A stretch of DNA of 8,423 nt from Candidatus Sphingobacterium stercoripullorum (GCA_019114715.1 DXEZ01000336.1:1-8423), one strand, 5' to 3'. Positions 1-6,440 are shown, numbered from the stretch's first letter. Numbers and translations are program-made. The notes: generated by a model from the letters alone, not told the origin.

Positions 1-987
1 CCGAGTAGAGGAGATATAGAGCGCACAACGGGTAGACGCGTATCTGTTAGACAGGTGCAAAGAGCTGAAAGACCGGGTGCAACAAGAGTGAATAATAGAA
101 ATGTATCTATATATCAACCATCTAGAGGAAACAATGCGAACTCAAATAGTAGCCGTGTAGTCTCTAGAGGAAATGCGAACACTCCAAATAACAACGCGAG
201 TAACCGCGTTAGTACCAGAGGAAATCAAAGTGACAACAATACGTCCAATAAATACGATTTTAGAACTAACGGTAACACCAGTAGTAGTTCACCAAGAGGA
301 AATGCTGTAAACAGCAATACAGGTCGCGAAAATGCGCGAGGTAATGTAGCAAACAGCAATTCAAATCGAGTAGATAGAAGAGGCAACACGGCGAATAACC
401 GCAACACTGCCACTTCCAATCCATACGACTTTAGAACAAACACTCCCGAGAGAGTAAATAGAGGAAGCAACACAGGAAATAAATCGTCCAGAGAAGTCGG
501 AAGCAGACAAGCTCCCACAACTTCAAGAGGACAGGCTACAACGCCACAGTCTAGGACGGACAACAGAAGGGTAACGCCAAATACGCAGTCTCCGACAAAT
601 AGATCAAGGCAGCAGCAGCCGGCAACTCGCCCCAACACTAGAGCGACACAAACTCCTAGTAATCAAGGTAGAGTAACCACGCCTACCCGTCCGCAAACAA
701 GGAGCAGTAGCTCTACAACAAATAGAAGTGTTCAACAAATTAACAACCCGGCTAGGAGCAGCAACTCTTCAGTCAACAGAACACCGAGCAGACCAGCAAC
801 TAGATCCTCTAGTAATGTTGGTAGAAGCTCAACAGTTAATAGAACACCAAGCAGACCTGCAACTAGATCTTCTAGTAATGTAGGTAGAAGTTCCTCTTCA
901 AGTAGAAGTTCGGTAAGCAGCACTAGAGGCTCAACAAGCAAGCCTACGCGCAGCGCAACCAACAGATCTTCTAGAGGATCCAGATAA
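1..987 (+). CDS. C-terminal part of an Arg/Ser/Asn-rich repetitive low-complexity protein (5' end outside window)
   Basis: The reading frame is open from the first base of the window to the TAA at 985-987, so this is the 3' part of a longer gene. A GTG at 55 is a possible codon but not a convincing start. The 328 visible residues are dominated by Ser, Arg, Asn and Thr with very few acidic residues, so the segment should be strongly basic and intrinsically disordered. I recognise no domain. The first third has an RGN tripeptide recurring about every 14 residues (near bases 124, 166, 217, 295, 337 and 379). The hexapeptide YDFRTN occurs twice (253-270 and 424-441). Near the end is a tandem 21-residue repeat (772-897). 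Any signal peptide or folded domain would lie upstream, out of sight. Such tails occur on secreted or surface proteins and on nucleic-acid-binding proteins; nothing here decides between them. That it is coding is well supported by the long open frame, the synonymous divergence between repeats and the terminator just after the stop. Its function is unknown. Confidence 0.8.
   Translation, partial: PSRGDIERTTGRRVSVRQVQRAERPGATRVNNRNVSIYQPSRGNNANSNSSRVVSRGNANTPNNNASNRVSTRGNQSDNNTSNKYDFRTNGNTSSSSPRGNAVNSNTGRENARGNVANSNSNRVDRRGNTANNRNTATSNPYDFRTNTPERVNRGSNTGNKSSREVGSRQAPTTSRGQATTPQSRTDNRRVTPNTQSPTNRSRQQQPATRPNTRATQTPSNQGRVTTPTRPQTRSSSSTTNRSVQQINNPARSSNSSVNRTPSRPATRSSSNVGRSSTVNRTPSRPATRSSSNVGRSSSSSRSSVSSTRGSTSKPTRSATNRSSRGSR
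772..897 (+). repeat. Tandem 63-bp (21-codon) repeat, two copies
   Basis: Copy 1 is 772-834 and copy 2 is 835-897, in frame within the low-complexity gene. Each encodes a block beginning VNRTPSRPATRSS and ending SNVGRSS. The first 20 codons are identical at the protein level, while the DNA differs at eight third-codon positions, all synonymous. The last codon differs (Thr versus Ser). A partial continuation, Ser-rich with Arg, follows copy 2. Confidence 0.9.
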
Positions 988-1030
988 GAGAATAGATTTC
1001 TTTTTTATAATTGTTTTCATTTTGGTTAGA

Positions 1031-1062
1031 CAAGCCCCTAAATTTTAGGGGCTTGTTTTTTT
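1031..1062 (+). terminator. Rho-independent terminator after the low-complexity gene
   Basis: An 11-bp perfect stem (1031-1041 with 1045-1055, CAAGCCCCTAA pairing TTAGGGGCTTG) closes a 3-base loop and is followed by seven T residues (1056-1062). It lies 43 bases after the stop codon at 987. The T tract is only on the plus-strand side, so it is one-directional and isolates pncB from the upstream gene. Confidence 0.93.
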
Positions 1063-1154
1063 AATAATACTAGCTGTCATTGCCTAAATAAAATGCCTGC
1101 CATTTAAAAAGGAAGAATATTAGTATATTTATACCTTTAAGGCACTATAAGACC

Positions 1155-1170
1155 CTAAGGTACACCTTAG
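1155..1170. promoter_or_regulatory. Operator-like palindrome upstream of pncB
   Basis: CTAAGGT and ACCTTAG form perfect 7-base arms around a 2-base spacer, ending 36 bases before the pncB ATG. A related short palindrome, CCTTTAAGG, lies just upstream at 1134-1142. The symmetry and the place, next to the likely promoter, suggest a dimeric repressor site, for example of an NAD-metabolism regulator. The regulator and the function are inference. It could instead be a small hairpin in the leader. Confidence 0.35.
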
Positions 1171-1173
1171 CAG

Positions 1174-1181
1174 TCATTTTG
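1174..1181 (+). promoter_or_regulatory. Possible -7 promoter element for pncB
   Basis: TCATTTTG differs from the Bacteroidota -7 consensus TAnnTTTG at one position and lies 25 bases before the pncB ATG, directly after the palindrome at 1155-1170. No clear -33 TTG is seen. A second one-mismatch candidate, TATATTTA at 1124-1131, is an alternative, so this call is weak. Confidence 0.3.
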
Positions 1182-1206
1182 CTTTCTCTAAACAAGCTTT
1201 GAAATT

Positions 1207-2376
1207 ATGGGAATAATAACCTCTATTTTAGATAACGATTTCTACAAGTTCACCATGCAGTTTGCAGTGGTTAAACTTTTTCCGAAAGCCAAAGCCAAAT
1301 ACCACTTTATCAACCGCGGAGACCATAAGTTCCCCCCAGGATTTGCTGAGGCACTACAAATAGAAATCAACCAAATGGCGGAACTGAAGCTCTCTCGCCA
1401 AGAAAAGGACTATTTTCAAAAGACCTGTCCTTATATAGACGCCACGTATTTTGATTTCCTAGAGGGCTATCGATACGACCCCTCAGAGGTTTTCATCCAG
1501 CAAAAAGGAGAAAAAATCACTGTAACAATAGAAGGGTTTTGGTACCGAACAATCATGTGGGAAGTGCCTATCCTCTCTCTAATCAGTGAGCTGTATTACA
1601 AAGTAAACGGGCTAAACCGTGTAGAGGACGCTCAGGTTCGTGAAATTGCCGAAGAGAAGCTTATTAAGTACGATCAGCACAAAATTACTATTGCAGACTT
1701 TGGCACGCGAAGGAGGCATTCTTACAAGGTGCATGACCTGGTCATTAACACGCTGCAGAGCCACTCCTCTCCCACTTTTATCGGTACGAGTAATGTGCAC
1801 TTTGCCATGAAATACGACACCAAACCCATCGGCACACATGCCCACGAGTGGTTTATGTTTCATGCAGCAAAATACGGCTATAAGATGGCCAACTTATTGG
1901 GGCTAGAGCATTGGGCTCAGGTATATAGAGGCGATCTGGGGATAGCGTTATCAGACACATACACCTCGGAGGTCTTCTTTTTACAGTTCGATAAAATGCT
2001 TAGCAAGTTATTTGATGGCGTAAGGCACGATAGTGGAGATCCCGTTGAATTTGCCAAGCAAACCATAGAGCATTACCAGGCAAAGGGCATCGACCCCATG
2101 AGTAAAACAATTATCTTTTCAGACTCCTTGGATTACAATAAAGTCAAAAGAATACTCGAATATTGTGAGGGAAAAATAAAATATTCCTTTGGTATAGGCA
2201 CCGACTTTACCAACGATGTAGGCTTAGACCGCATGAATATCGTACTCAAGATGAGCGAAGCGCAGCCCGATGAAGGGCAGTGGACGCCTGTGATTAAGCT
2301 TTCGGACGAACCCAACAAACATACTGGGCTTCAAGAAGAAATCGAAATCGCCAAAAAAATATTAATGATCGATTAA
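1207..2376 (+). CDS. pncB: Nicotinate phosphoribosyltransferase
   Basis: This cytoplasmic enzyme of the Preiss-Handler NAD salvage route (EC 6.3.4.21) makes nicotinate mononucleotide from nicotinate and PRPP, with ATP hydrolysis. The 389 residues match the usual bacterial length of roughly 390-400. Family signatures are all present: the N-terminal LDNDFYKFTM block (residues 8-17), FGTRRRHSY (165-173), GTSNVHFA followed by GTHAHEW (209-215), RHDSGDP (273-279) and GIGTDFTND (329-337). The histidine of HEW (His213) aligns with the residue that is phosphorylated in the well-studied enzymes, going by my memory of the family. The ATG at 1207 places the conserved N-terminal block at the expected position, and no in-frame upstream alternative is needed. 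The gene stands behind a terminator and a palindrome and is followed after 27 bases by a methyltransferase gene, probably on the same transcript. I see no truncation or missing motif. Confidence 0.97.
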   Translation: MGIITSILDNDFYKFTMQFAVVKLFPKAKAKYHFINRGDHKFPPGFAEALQIEINQMAELKLSRQEKDYFQKTCPYIDATYFDFLEGYRYDPSEVFIQQKGEKITVTIEGFWYRTIMWEVPILSLISELYYKVNGLNRVEDAQVREIAEEKLIKYDQHKITIADFGTRRRHSYKVHDLVINTLQSHSSPTFIGTSNVHFAMKYDTKPIGTHAHEWFMFHAAKYGYKMANLLGLEHWAQVYRGDLGIALSDTYTSEVFFLQFDKMLSKLFDGVRHDSGDPVEFAKQTIEHYQAKGIDPMSKTIIFSDSLDYNKVKRILEYCEGKIKYSFGIGTDFTNDVGLDRMNIVLKMSEAQPDEGQWTPVIKLSDEPNKHTGLQEEIEIAKKILMID

Positions 2377-2403
2377 CTTCATTTTAATTAGCAATATTTT
2401 CTC

Positions 2404-3108
2404 ATGAATAAAAAGGATGTATTTGGTCAAGCCTTATATGACTTTTACAGGTTCGGAAGGACTGAGCCTCTATTATTGCACACCAGCTACCAGGATATTG
2501 AAGAAATGCCACTGGATGTGTTCTTTAGGGATAATAGCCAGCTACCGGAGCTAGAGCACATTGCCCTTGCTTTATGCGATGGCAATGTATTAGACGTGGG
2601 TGCTGGCGCTGGAAGTCATGCACTGGAATTGCAGCAAAAGAACATGGAAGTGACGGCTCTCGATCATTCCAAACTAGCATGCCAGGTGATAACCAGTAGA
2701 GGGGTAAACCGAGTTATTAACGCCGATTTCTTCGGCCTAGAGAACTCCGATATAAAATACGATACGCTACTGTTTCTCATGAATGGCATAGGTCTTTCGG
2801 GCACCATCCAGGGCCTAGAAAAAACCCTTCAAATAGCTAGGAAGATACTCTATCCCGGCGGGCAAATCATCTTTGACTCTTCAGATATATCGTATCTATA
2901 TGACGATTATGGCGTAAAGAAGCCCGCTCATTACCCCGGTATAATAGAATACCAATACGAGTATAAAAATGAAATGGGTGTTCCCTTTGAATGGCTATAT
3001 ATCGACCAAGAAGAGCTGATAAAGGTCGCTGATAAGGAAAAATGGCTGATCCAAATTGTTTATGAGGATGAGAACAGCCAGTACTTAGCGCGCATGAGCA
3101 TGCTATAA
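2404..3108 (+). CDS. Class I SAM-dependent methyltransferase, substrate unknown
   Basis: The 234-residue protein has a Rossmann-fold SAM-binding core: motif I VLDVGAGAGSHALEL (residues 62-76), an acidic end of beta-2 at TALDHS (84-89), the post-motif NADFF (106-110) and YDTLLFLMNGIG (119-130), then LYPGGQIIFDSSD (149-161), which corresponds to motif IV/V of small-molecule methyltransferases. An N-terminal helix block (1-55) carries FYRFGRTEPLLLHTS, and the C-terminal region (180-234) is rich in Tyr and Glu and may form the substrate lid. The sequence does not reveal the substrate. It starts 27 bases after pncB and ends at a bidirectional hairpin, so the two genes probably form a two-gene unit. 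The ATG at 2404 is the natural start, with no Shine-Dalgarno sequence seen. A role acting on a pyridine compound would fit the neighbour but is speculation. Confidence 0.9.
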   Translation: MNKKDVFGQALYDFYRFGRTEPLLLHTSYQDIEEMPLDVFFRDNSQLPELEHIALALCDGNVLDVGAGAGSHALELQQKNMEVTALDHSKLACQVITSRGVNRVINADFFGLENSDIKYDTLLFLMNGIGLSGTIQGLEKTLQIARKILYPGGQIIFDSSDISYLYDDYGVKKPAHYPGIIEYQYEYKNEMGVPFEWLYIDQEELIKVADKEKWLIQIVYEDENSQYLARMSML

Positions 3109-3135
3109 GCACTTTGGACAAGGAAAGCTTACATT

Positions 3136-3177
3136 AATAAAAATGCCACTACATAATATAATAGTGGCATTTTTATT
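3136..3177. terminator. Bidirectional intrinsic terminator between convergent genes
   Basis: The arms 3136-3151 and 3162-3177 pair perfectly over 16 bp around a 10-base loop. The GC-rich centre (TGCCACTA with TAGTGGCA) is flanked by A-rich sequence on the left and T-rich sequence on the right. A U tract therefore forms on either strand, serving the methyltransferase gene (stop at 3108) and serS (stop at 3197-3199 on the minus strand). Confidence 0.92.
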
Positions 3178-3196
3178 TTGTATAATTCCAGGACCC

Positions 3197-4474
3197 TTAT
3201 TTGCTTTTAATCCACTCGAAACGAGTGTACGGCACTAATACTTCTGGAACCTTAATCCCTTTTTCGGTCTGATTGTTTTCTAAAATCGCAGCTAAAATTC
3301 TTGGAAGCGCTAAAGCTGATCCATTCAAGGTATGTGCAAATTGCATTTTACCCTCTTTATTTTTGAACCTTACTTTTAGCCTGTTCGCTTGAAACGTTTC
3401 AAAGTTAGAAACAGATGAAACCTCCAACCAGCGTTCTTGGGCAGCACTATACACTTCCATATCGTAGGTTAATGCGGAAGTAAACCCGGTATCTCCGCCG
3501 CACAGCCTAAGGACTCTATAAGGTAAATCAAGTTCCTGCAATAAAGATTGAACGTAAGTACTCATCTCCTCCAGCACCTCATAAGATTTATCCGGATGAA
3601 CAATTTGTACTATCTCCACCTTATCGAACTGATGCAACCTATTTAGGCCCCTAACGTCAGACCCGTAAGACCCAGCTTCCCTTCTAAAACAAGGGGTGTA
3701 TCCGCAATGCTTAATTGGGAACTCCTCTTCTTTTAAGATCGTATCTCTATAAATATTCGTAATCGGCACTTCACCTGTAGGGATCACATAGAAGTTATCC
3801 CCAGTTACGTGATACATTTGCCCTTCTTTATCCGGCAACTGACCGGTAGCAAAGGCTGATTCTTCATTTACCAAAATCGGCACCTGGACTTCATGAAACC
3901 CTGCATCAGATGCTTTATCTAAGAAATATTGAATGAGCGCCCTTTGCAAACGTGCACCTTGATTTTTATAAACAGGAAATCCAGCACCAGTAATTTTAGA
4001 ACCAAGCTCGAAATCAATAATATCGTATTTATCGGCTAACTCCCAGTGTGGTAAAGCCTTCACATCGAAGCTTGGTGTTTCCCCGTAATGCAAAACAACT
4101 TCGTTATCCTCCTCTCCTATTCCTTTAGGCACTGAGTCGTGTGGCAGGTTCGGAAGCTGTACTAATAGATCTTGGAGCCTATCACCTAGGCTGGACAGCT
4201 TATCCGACATATCTTTGATCTGATCTTTAAAGTTGGCGGACTTACGCTTCATCTCCTCTGCTTCGTCCCTTTTACCTTGTCCCATTAAAATCCCAATCTG
4301 CTTAGACGCATTATTAGCTTCAGCAGCAGTTGCATCGGACTGAGCCTGCAAAGATCGACGGTCGGCATCCACTTGGATAATTTCATCAACAATTTCTTTA
4401 GCATTGAAATTTCTCTTCTCTAACCTACTCACAACCTCTTGAGGGTTTTCACGAATGGTGTTTAATTGCAACAT
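3197..4474 (-). CDS. serS: Seryl-tRNA synthetase
   Basis: This class II aminoacyl-tRNA synthetase (EC 6.1.1.11) charges tRNA-Ser, and also tRNA-Sec where present. The 425 residues are the normal bacterial length. The N-terminal part (about 27-105) is a Lys/Glu/Gln/Asp-rich helical hairpin, the long coiled-coil arm that grips the tRNA-Ser variable arm. The catalytic domain follows, with the serine-site TGEVP (233-237), motif 2 CFRREAGSYG (262-271, ATP-binding Arg264/Arg265) and motif 3 NGSALALPRILAAILE (384-399). The block EVSSVSNFETFQANR (351-365) replaces the Cys-containing EISSCSN form that I recall from proteobacterial enzymes; I believe this is a lineage variant. The start is supported by the classical MLQLNTIREN opening and by a -7 box 22 bases upstream. 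The gene is convergent with the pncB pair and divergent from rsmI, so it is probably monocistronic. Confidence 0.98.
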   Translation of the reverse strand: MLQLNTIRENPQEVVSRLEKRNFNAKEIVDEIIQVDADRRSLQAQSDATAAEANNASKQIGILMGQGKRDEAEEMKRKSANFKDQIKDMSDKLSSLGDRLQDLLVQLPNLPHDSVPKGIGEEDNEVVLHYGETPSFDVKALPHWELADKYDIIDFELGSKITGAGFPVYKNQGARLQRALIQYFLDKASDAGFHEVQVPILVNEESAFATGQLPDKEGQMYHVTGDNFYVIPTGEVPITNIYRDTILKEEEFPIKHCGYTPCFRREAGSYGSDVRGLNRLHQFDKVEIVQIVHPDKSYEVLEEMSTYVQSLLQELDLPYRVLRLCGGDTGFTSALTYDMEVYSAAQERWLEVSSVSNFETFQANRLKVRFKNKEGKMQFAHTLNGSALALPRILAAILENNQTEKGIKVPEVLVPYTRFEWIKSK

Positions 4475-4496
4475 AGCTTTTTAGTTTTAATAAGAG

Positions 4497-4504
4497 CAAA
4501 GATA
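4497..4504 (-). promoter_or_regulatory. -7 promoter element of serS
   Basis: Read on the minus strand this is TATCTTTG, an exact match to the Bacteroidota sigma-70-type -7 consensus TAnnTTTG. It ends 22 bases before the serS ATG, which predicts a leader of about 15-20 bases. No clear -33 TTG is seen at the usual distance. Confidence 0.7.
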
Positions 4505-4777
4505 ATAAAGTCCGCTGAATAGCGCCCGATTTGTGATTTTCTATTCGTAAAAATTACACCTTAAAGGATTATTAGGATCATATTCCATCGTTTATGCGCA
4601 AAAAACGCTGCTTCTATTCGCCCCCTCAATTCTTAAAGTAAGCATTGAACAGAATATTTTGGCGTTGAAAACAAACGGGTTAGTAAAATATTAGTGACGC
4701 AAGGCTAAAGAGCGTAATTAAAGCGTCAATTCCTTCAATTCAATTGCAACAAGCTGCAAAAATCAAAGAATTCAACT

Positions 4778-4785
4778 TATATTTG
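4778..4785 (+). promoter_or_regulatory. -7 promoter element of rsmI, almost touching the start codon
   Basis: TATATTTG is an exact TAnnTTTG match, ending 3 bases before the ATG at 4789. Transcription would start at or very near the start codon, giving a leaderless or nearly leaderless message. It also argues against the in-frame TTG at 4744, which lies upstream of the promoter. No good -33 TTG is at the usual spacing. Confidence 0.65.
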
Positions 4786-4788
4786 CCT

Positions 4789-5451
4789 ATGCTCTATTTA
4801 GTACCTACACCTATAGGGAATTTGGAAGATATGACCTTCCGCGCCATTCGCATTTTAAAAGAAGCAGATGTAATTCTTGCTGAAGACACGCGAAGCAGCG
4901 CCCCTTTGCTTAAACATTTTGAAATTCAAAATAAAGTGTACGCTCACCATCAACACAATGAGCATAAAGCGGTACCTGAGATTATCAGGCTATTAAAAGA
5001 GGGGAAAATAATTGCGCTGATCTCCGACGCGGGGACACCAGCCATATCAGACCCGGGTTTTTTACTCGTACGGGCGGCGATAGAAAACCAAATTCAGGTG
5101 CAGTGCCTGCCTGGAGCTACGGCATTTGTCCCTGCATTGGTTACCTCAGGACTCCCAGCGGATCGTTTTACCTTTGAGGGGTTTCTACCAGTAAAAAAGG
5201 GTAGGCAAACAAAGCTAAAAGAGTTAAGCCAGGAGAGCCGCACGTTAATCATTTACGAATCTCCACACCGACTCAATAAGACTTTAGAGGACCTTATAGA
5301 GCATTTTGGTGGCGATAGAAAAGCTTCTGTATCCCGGGAGATAAGCAAAGTTTTTGAAGAAACTATTCGGGGCGAATTACTCGAAATCCAGCAGCATTTC
5401 TTAGAAAACACGATCAAAGGAGAGTTTGTAATTTGTATAGCTGGAAAATAA
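4789..5451 (+). CDS. rsmI: 16S rRNA (cytidine(1402)-2'-O)-methyltransferase RsmI
   Basis: RsmI (EC 2.1.1.198) uses SAM to 2'-O-methylate C1402 of 16S rRNA in the decoding centre. It belongs to the tetrapyrrole-methylase (class III) fold. The 220-residue protein shows the family landmarks: the start MLYLVPTPIGNLEDMTFRAI, LAEDTR (30-35), SDAGTPAISDPG (79-90), CLPGATAFVPAL (106-117), FEGFLP (129-134), YESPHR (156-161), REISKVFEE (183-191) and the terminal GEFVICIAG. It is shorter than the Escherichia coli protein (about 286 residues) because it lacks the C-terminal extension; the core is complete. I chose the ATG at 4789 over the in-frame TTG at 4744. It puts the PTPIGNLED motif at the usual distance from the N-terminus and sits just behind a -7 box. 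The next gene begins 32 bases after the stop, so rsmI probably heads an operon that includes lnt. Confidence 0.96.
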   Translation: MLYLVPTPIGNLEDMTFRAIRILKEADVILAEDTRSSAPLLKHFEIQNKVYAHHQHNEHKAVPEIIRLLKEGKIIALISDAGTPAISDPGFLLVRAAIENQIQVQCLPGATAFVPALVTSGLPADRFTFEGFLPVKKGRQTKLKELSQESRTLIIYESPHRLNKTLEDLIEHFGGDRKASVSREISKVFEETIRGELLEIQQHFLENTIKGEFVICIAGK

Positions 5452-5483
5452 AGCAGCACAGCAAAAAATCAGGACATGCAGTT

Positions 5484-6440
5484 ATGAGAAAAGATGATCA
5501 AATAAAGCAGTTTACTTTAGATAAGCAGGACCAGCATGCGGTAAGGAAAGTCTACCAGGCTTTACAGCCTCAGCTTGAACCTGGTGATGCCTTTTTATAC
5601 TTTGTAACTGGTAATTCCTCTTTTCTAAGATCATCAGTGGATGTTATCGTTATTACTTTAAGGCGCCTTTTTTTATGTGAGAAAGTCAATCCCAAGATCA
5701 GCCGCGTAAATTTTGAGAGCTTCCCTCTGCAAGAGATTAAGAGCATAGAAATAACCAAAGGGACTTTTGCTAGTAGCATCACCATTAATCCTAAAAAACT
5801 GGATTATGAGTTCGTTATTCCAAAGCTTCCCAAATACCAGTCTACAAAACTCCGAGAGTTTTTCTTGTCTTGGAAAGAAGGTGCTCTTTCACACCCTAAT
5901 GAAGCGGAAGTTAAGCAGCAGCCTACTCACAGGCCTGCAGCGAACATAAAAGACGTGCCTCAGGTTATTAAAAAAGTAGACAAACCTCAGCAAGAAGAGC
6001 CGAGGCAAGAAGAACAGCCTCAGCCGGCAAGCTCAAAAAGCATCAATGAACTCTACGCCAAGCGCTGGAATAAACAGCATCAAGCCAAGGCCAGTTCGAC
6101 TGTCGAGCCGATAGAAAAAGATAAAAATTCGGTAAAAAAGGAAACTGAACAGAGCCTTTCTAAAGCGGTAAAACCACATTCGCAGCAGCAGGAAATTAAA
6201 AAGCCGGTTACCCAGCAAGTGGAAAACAAAAAACCTCCTGCGCCGCAGCAGGAAATTAAAAGACCCGATACTAAGCAGGCAGAAGACAAACCGCTCGTGC
6301 CCGCTATAAAAAAAGCAGAAAGTACGCTAACAGAAATCAAAAAATCACAGATAGCTAAATTAGATCAGCTTCTAAATAAACAATTGATTACAAAATCAGA
6401 ATATGAAAGCAAAAAGGCCGAAATCATGGCTCAATCTTAA
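5484..6440 (+). CDS. Bacterial PH-like domain protein with C-terminal SHOCT motif
   Basis: The 318-residue protein has three parts. Residues about 20-130 look like a bacterial PH-type (YokE-like) domain: an alternating beta-strand pattern with GDAFLYFVTGN, VIVITLRRLFLCE, FPLQEIKSIEITKG and SSITINPKKLDYEFVIP, then a helix around KLREFFLSW. Residues about 135-285 form a Lys/Gln/Pro/Glu-rich disordered linker with a 20-residue tandem repeat. Residues about 289-315 (IAKLDQLLNKQLITKSEYES and onward to AEIM) match the SHOCT pattern: a short helix, a (G/N)-x-(I/L)-(I/T)-T turn and a second helix. No signal peptide or membrane segment is seen, so it is probably cytoplasmic. SHOCT motifs are thought to mediate oligomerisation or tethering. 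The ATG at 5484 was chosen over the in-frame TTG at 5433, which lies inside rsmI; an AGGA at 5471-5474 may act as a weak ribosome site. Its 3' end overlaps lnt by 38 bases. The specific function is unknown, and both domain calls come from motif recognition only. Confidence 0.85.
   Translation: MRKDDQIKQFTLDKQDQHAVRKVYQALQPQLEPGDAFLYFVTGNSSFLRSSVDVIVITLRRLFLCEKVNPKISRVNFESFPLQEIKSIEITKGTFASSITINPKKLDYEFVIPKLPKYQSTKLREFFLSWKEGALSHPNEAEVKQQPTHRPAANIKDVPQVIKKVDKPQQEEPRQEEQPQPASSKSINELYAKRWNKQHQAKASSTVEPIEKDKNSVKKETEQSLSKAVKPHSQQQEIKKPVTQQVENKKPPAPQQEIKRPDTKQAEDKPLVPAIKKAESTLTEIKKSQIAKLDQLLNKQLITKSEYESKKAEIMAQS
6186..6305 (+). repeat. Two-copy 60-bp imperfect repeat in the PH/SHOCT protein linker
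   Basis: Copies 6186-6245 and 6246-6305 each encode 20 residues starting QQEIK(K/R)P and continuing with T-(Q/K)-Q-(V/A)-E-(N/D)-K. A 17-base stretch, GCAGCAGGAAATTAAAA, recurs exactly 60 bases apart (6185 and 6245). The copies have diverged at the protein level, in keeping with a disordered linker. Confidence 0.8.

Larger units (their letters stand above)
4475..4788. other. Divergent intergenic region between serS and rsmI
   Basis: These 314 bases lie between two divergent starts. They hold the serS -7 box at the left end and the rsmI -7 box at the right end. In between are a CCTTAAAGG palindrome (4559-4567) and a weak inverted repeat, TGACGC/GCGTCA (4695-4700, 4723-4728). I see no tRNA, no convincing small ORF, no terminator and no recognisable riboswitch. 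About 250 bases in the middle are unexplained and could hold a further promoter or a small RNA. Confidence 0.6.

Noticed and set aside
124..897. CRISPR-like or other non-coding repeat array
   Set aside because: The repeats are in frame, vary at third codon positions and have no spacers. They are protein repeats.
225..962. Minus-strand ORFs of 137 and 76 codons, Leu/Val-rich
   Set aside because: They lie opposite the Arg/Ser/Asn-rich gene. The Leu-rich content follows from reading AGA, AGT and AAC repeats backwards, and the silent-site pattern of the repeats supports the plus frame only.
4695..4728. TGACGC/GCGTCA inverted repeat as a terminator or riboswitch
   Set aside because: It has only 6-bp arms around a 22-base loop, with no T tract and no recognised aptamer features.
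4744..4788. TTG-started N-terminal extension of rsmI
   Set aside because: It adds 15 residues before the conserved family start and lies upstream of, or across, the exact -7 box at 4778-4785.
5433..5483. TTG-started extension of the PH/SHOCT gene
   Set aside because: The TTG lies inside the rsmI coding region, and the added residues look unlike a conserved N-terminus. The ATG at 5484 has a weak AGGA upstream.
6033..6340. Minus-strand ORFs of 61 and 86 codons
   Set aside because: They are opposite the Lys/Gln/Pro linker of the PH/SHOCT gene, have no recognisable motif and no promoter, and are shadows of the real frame.
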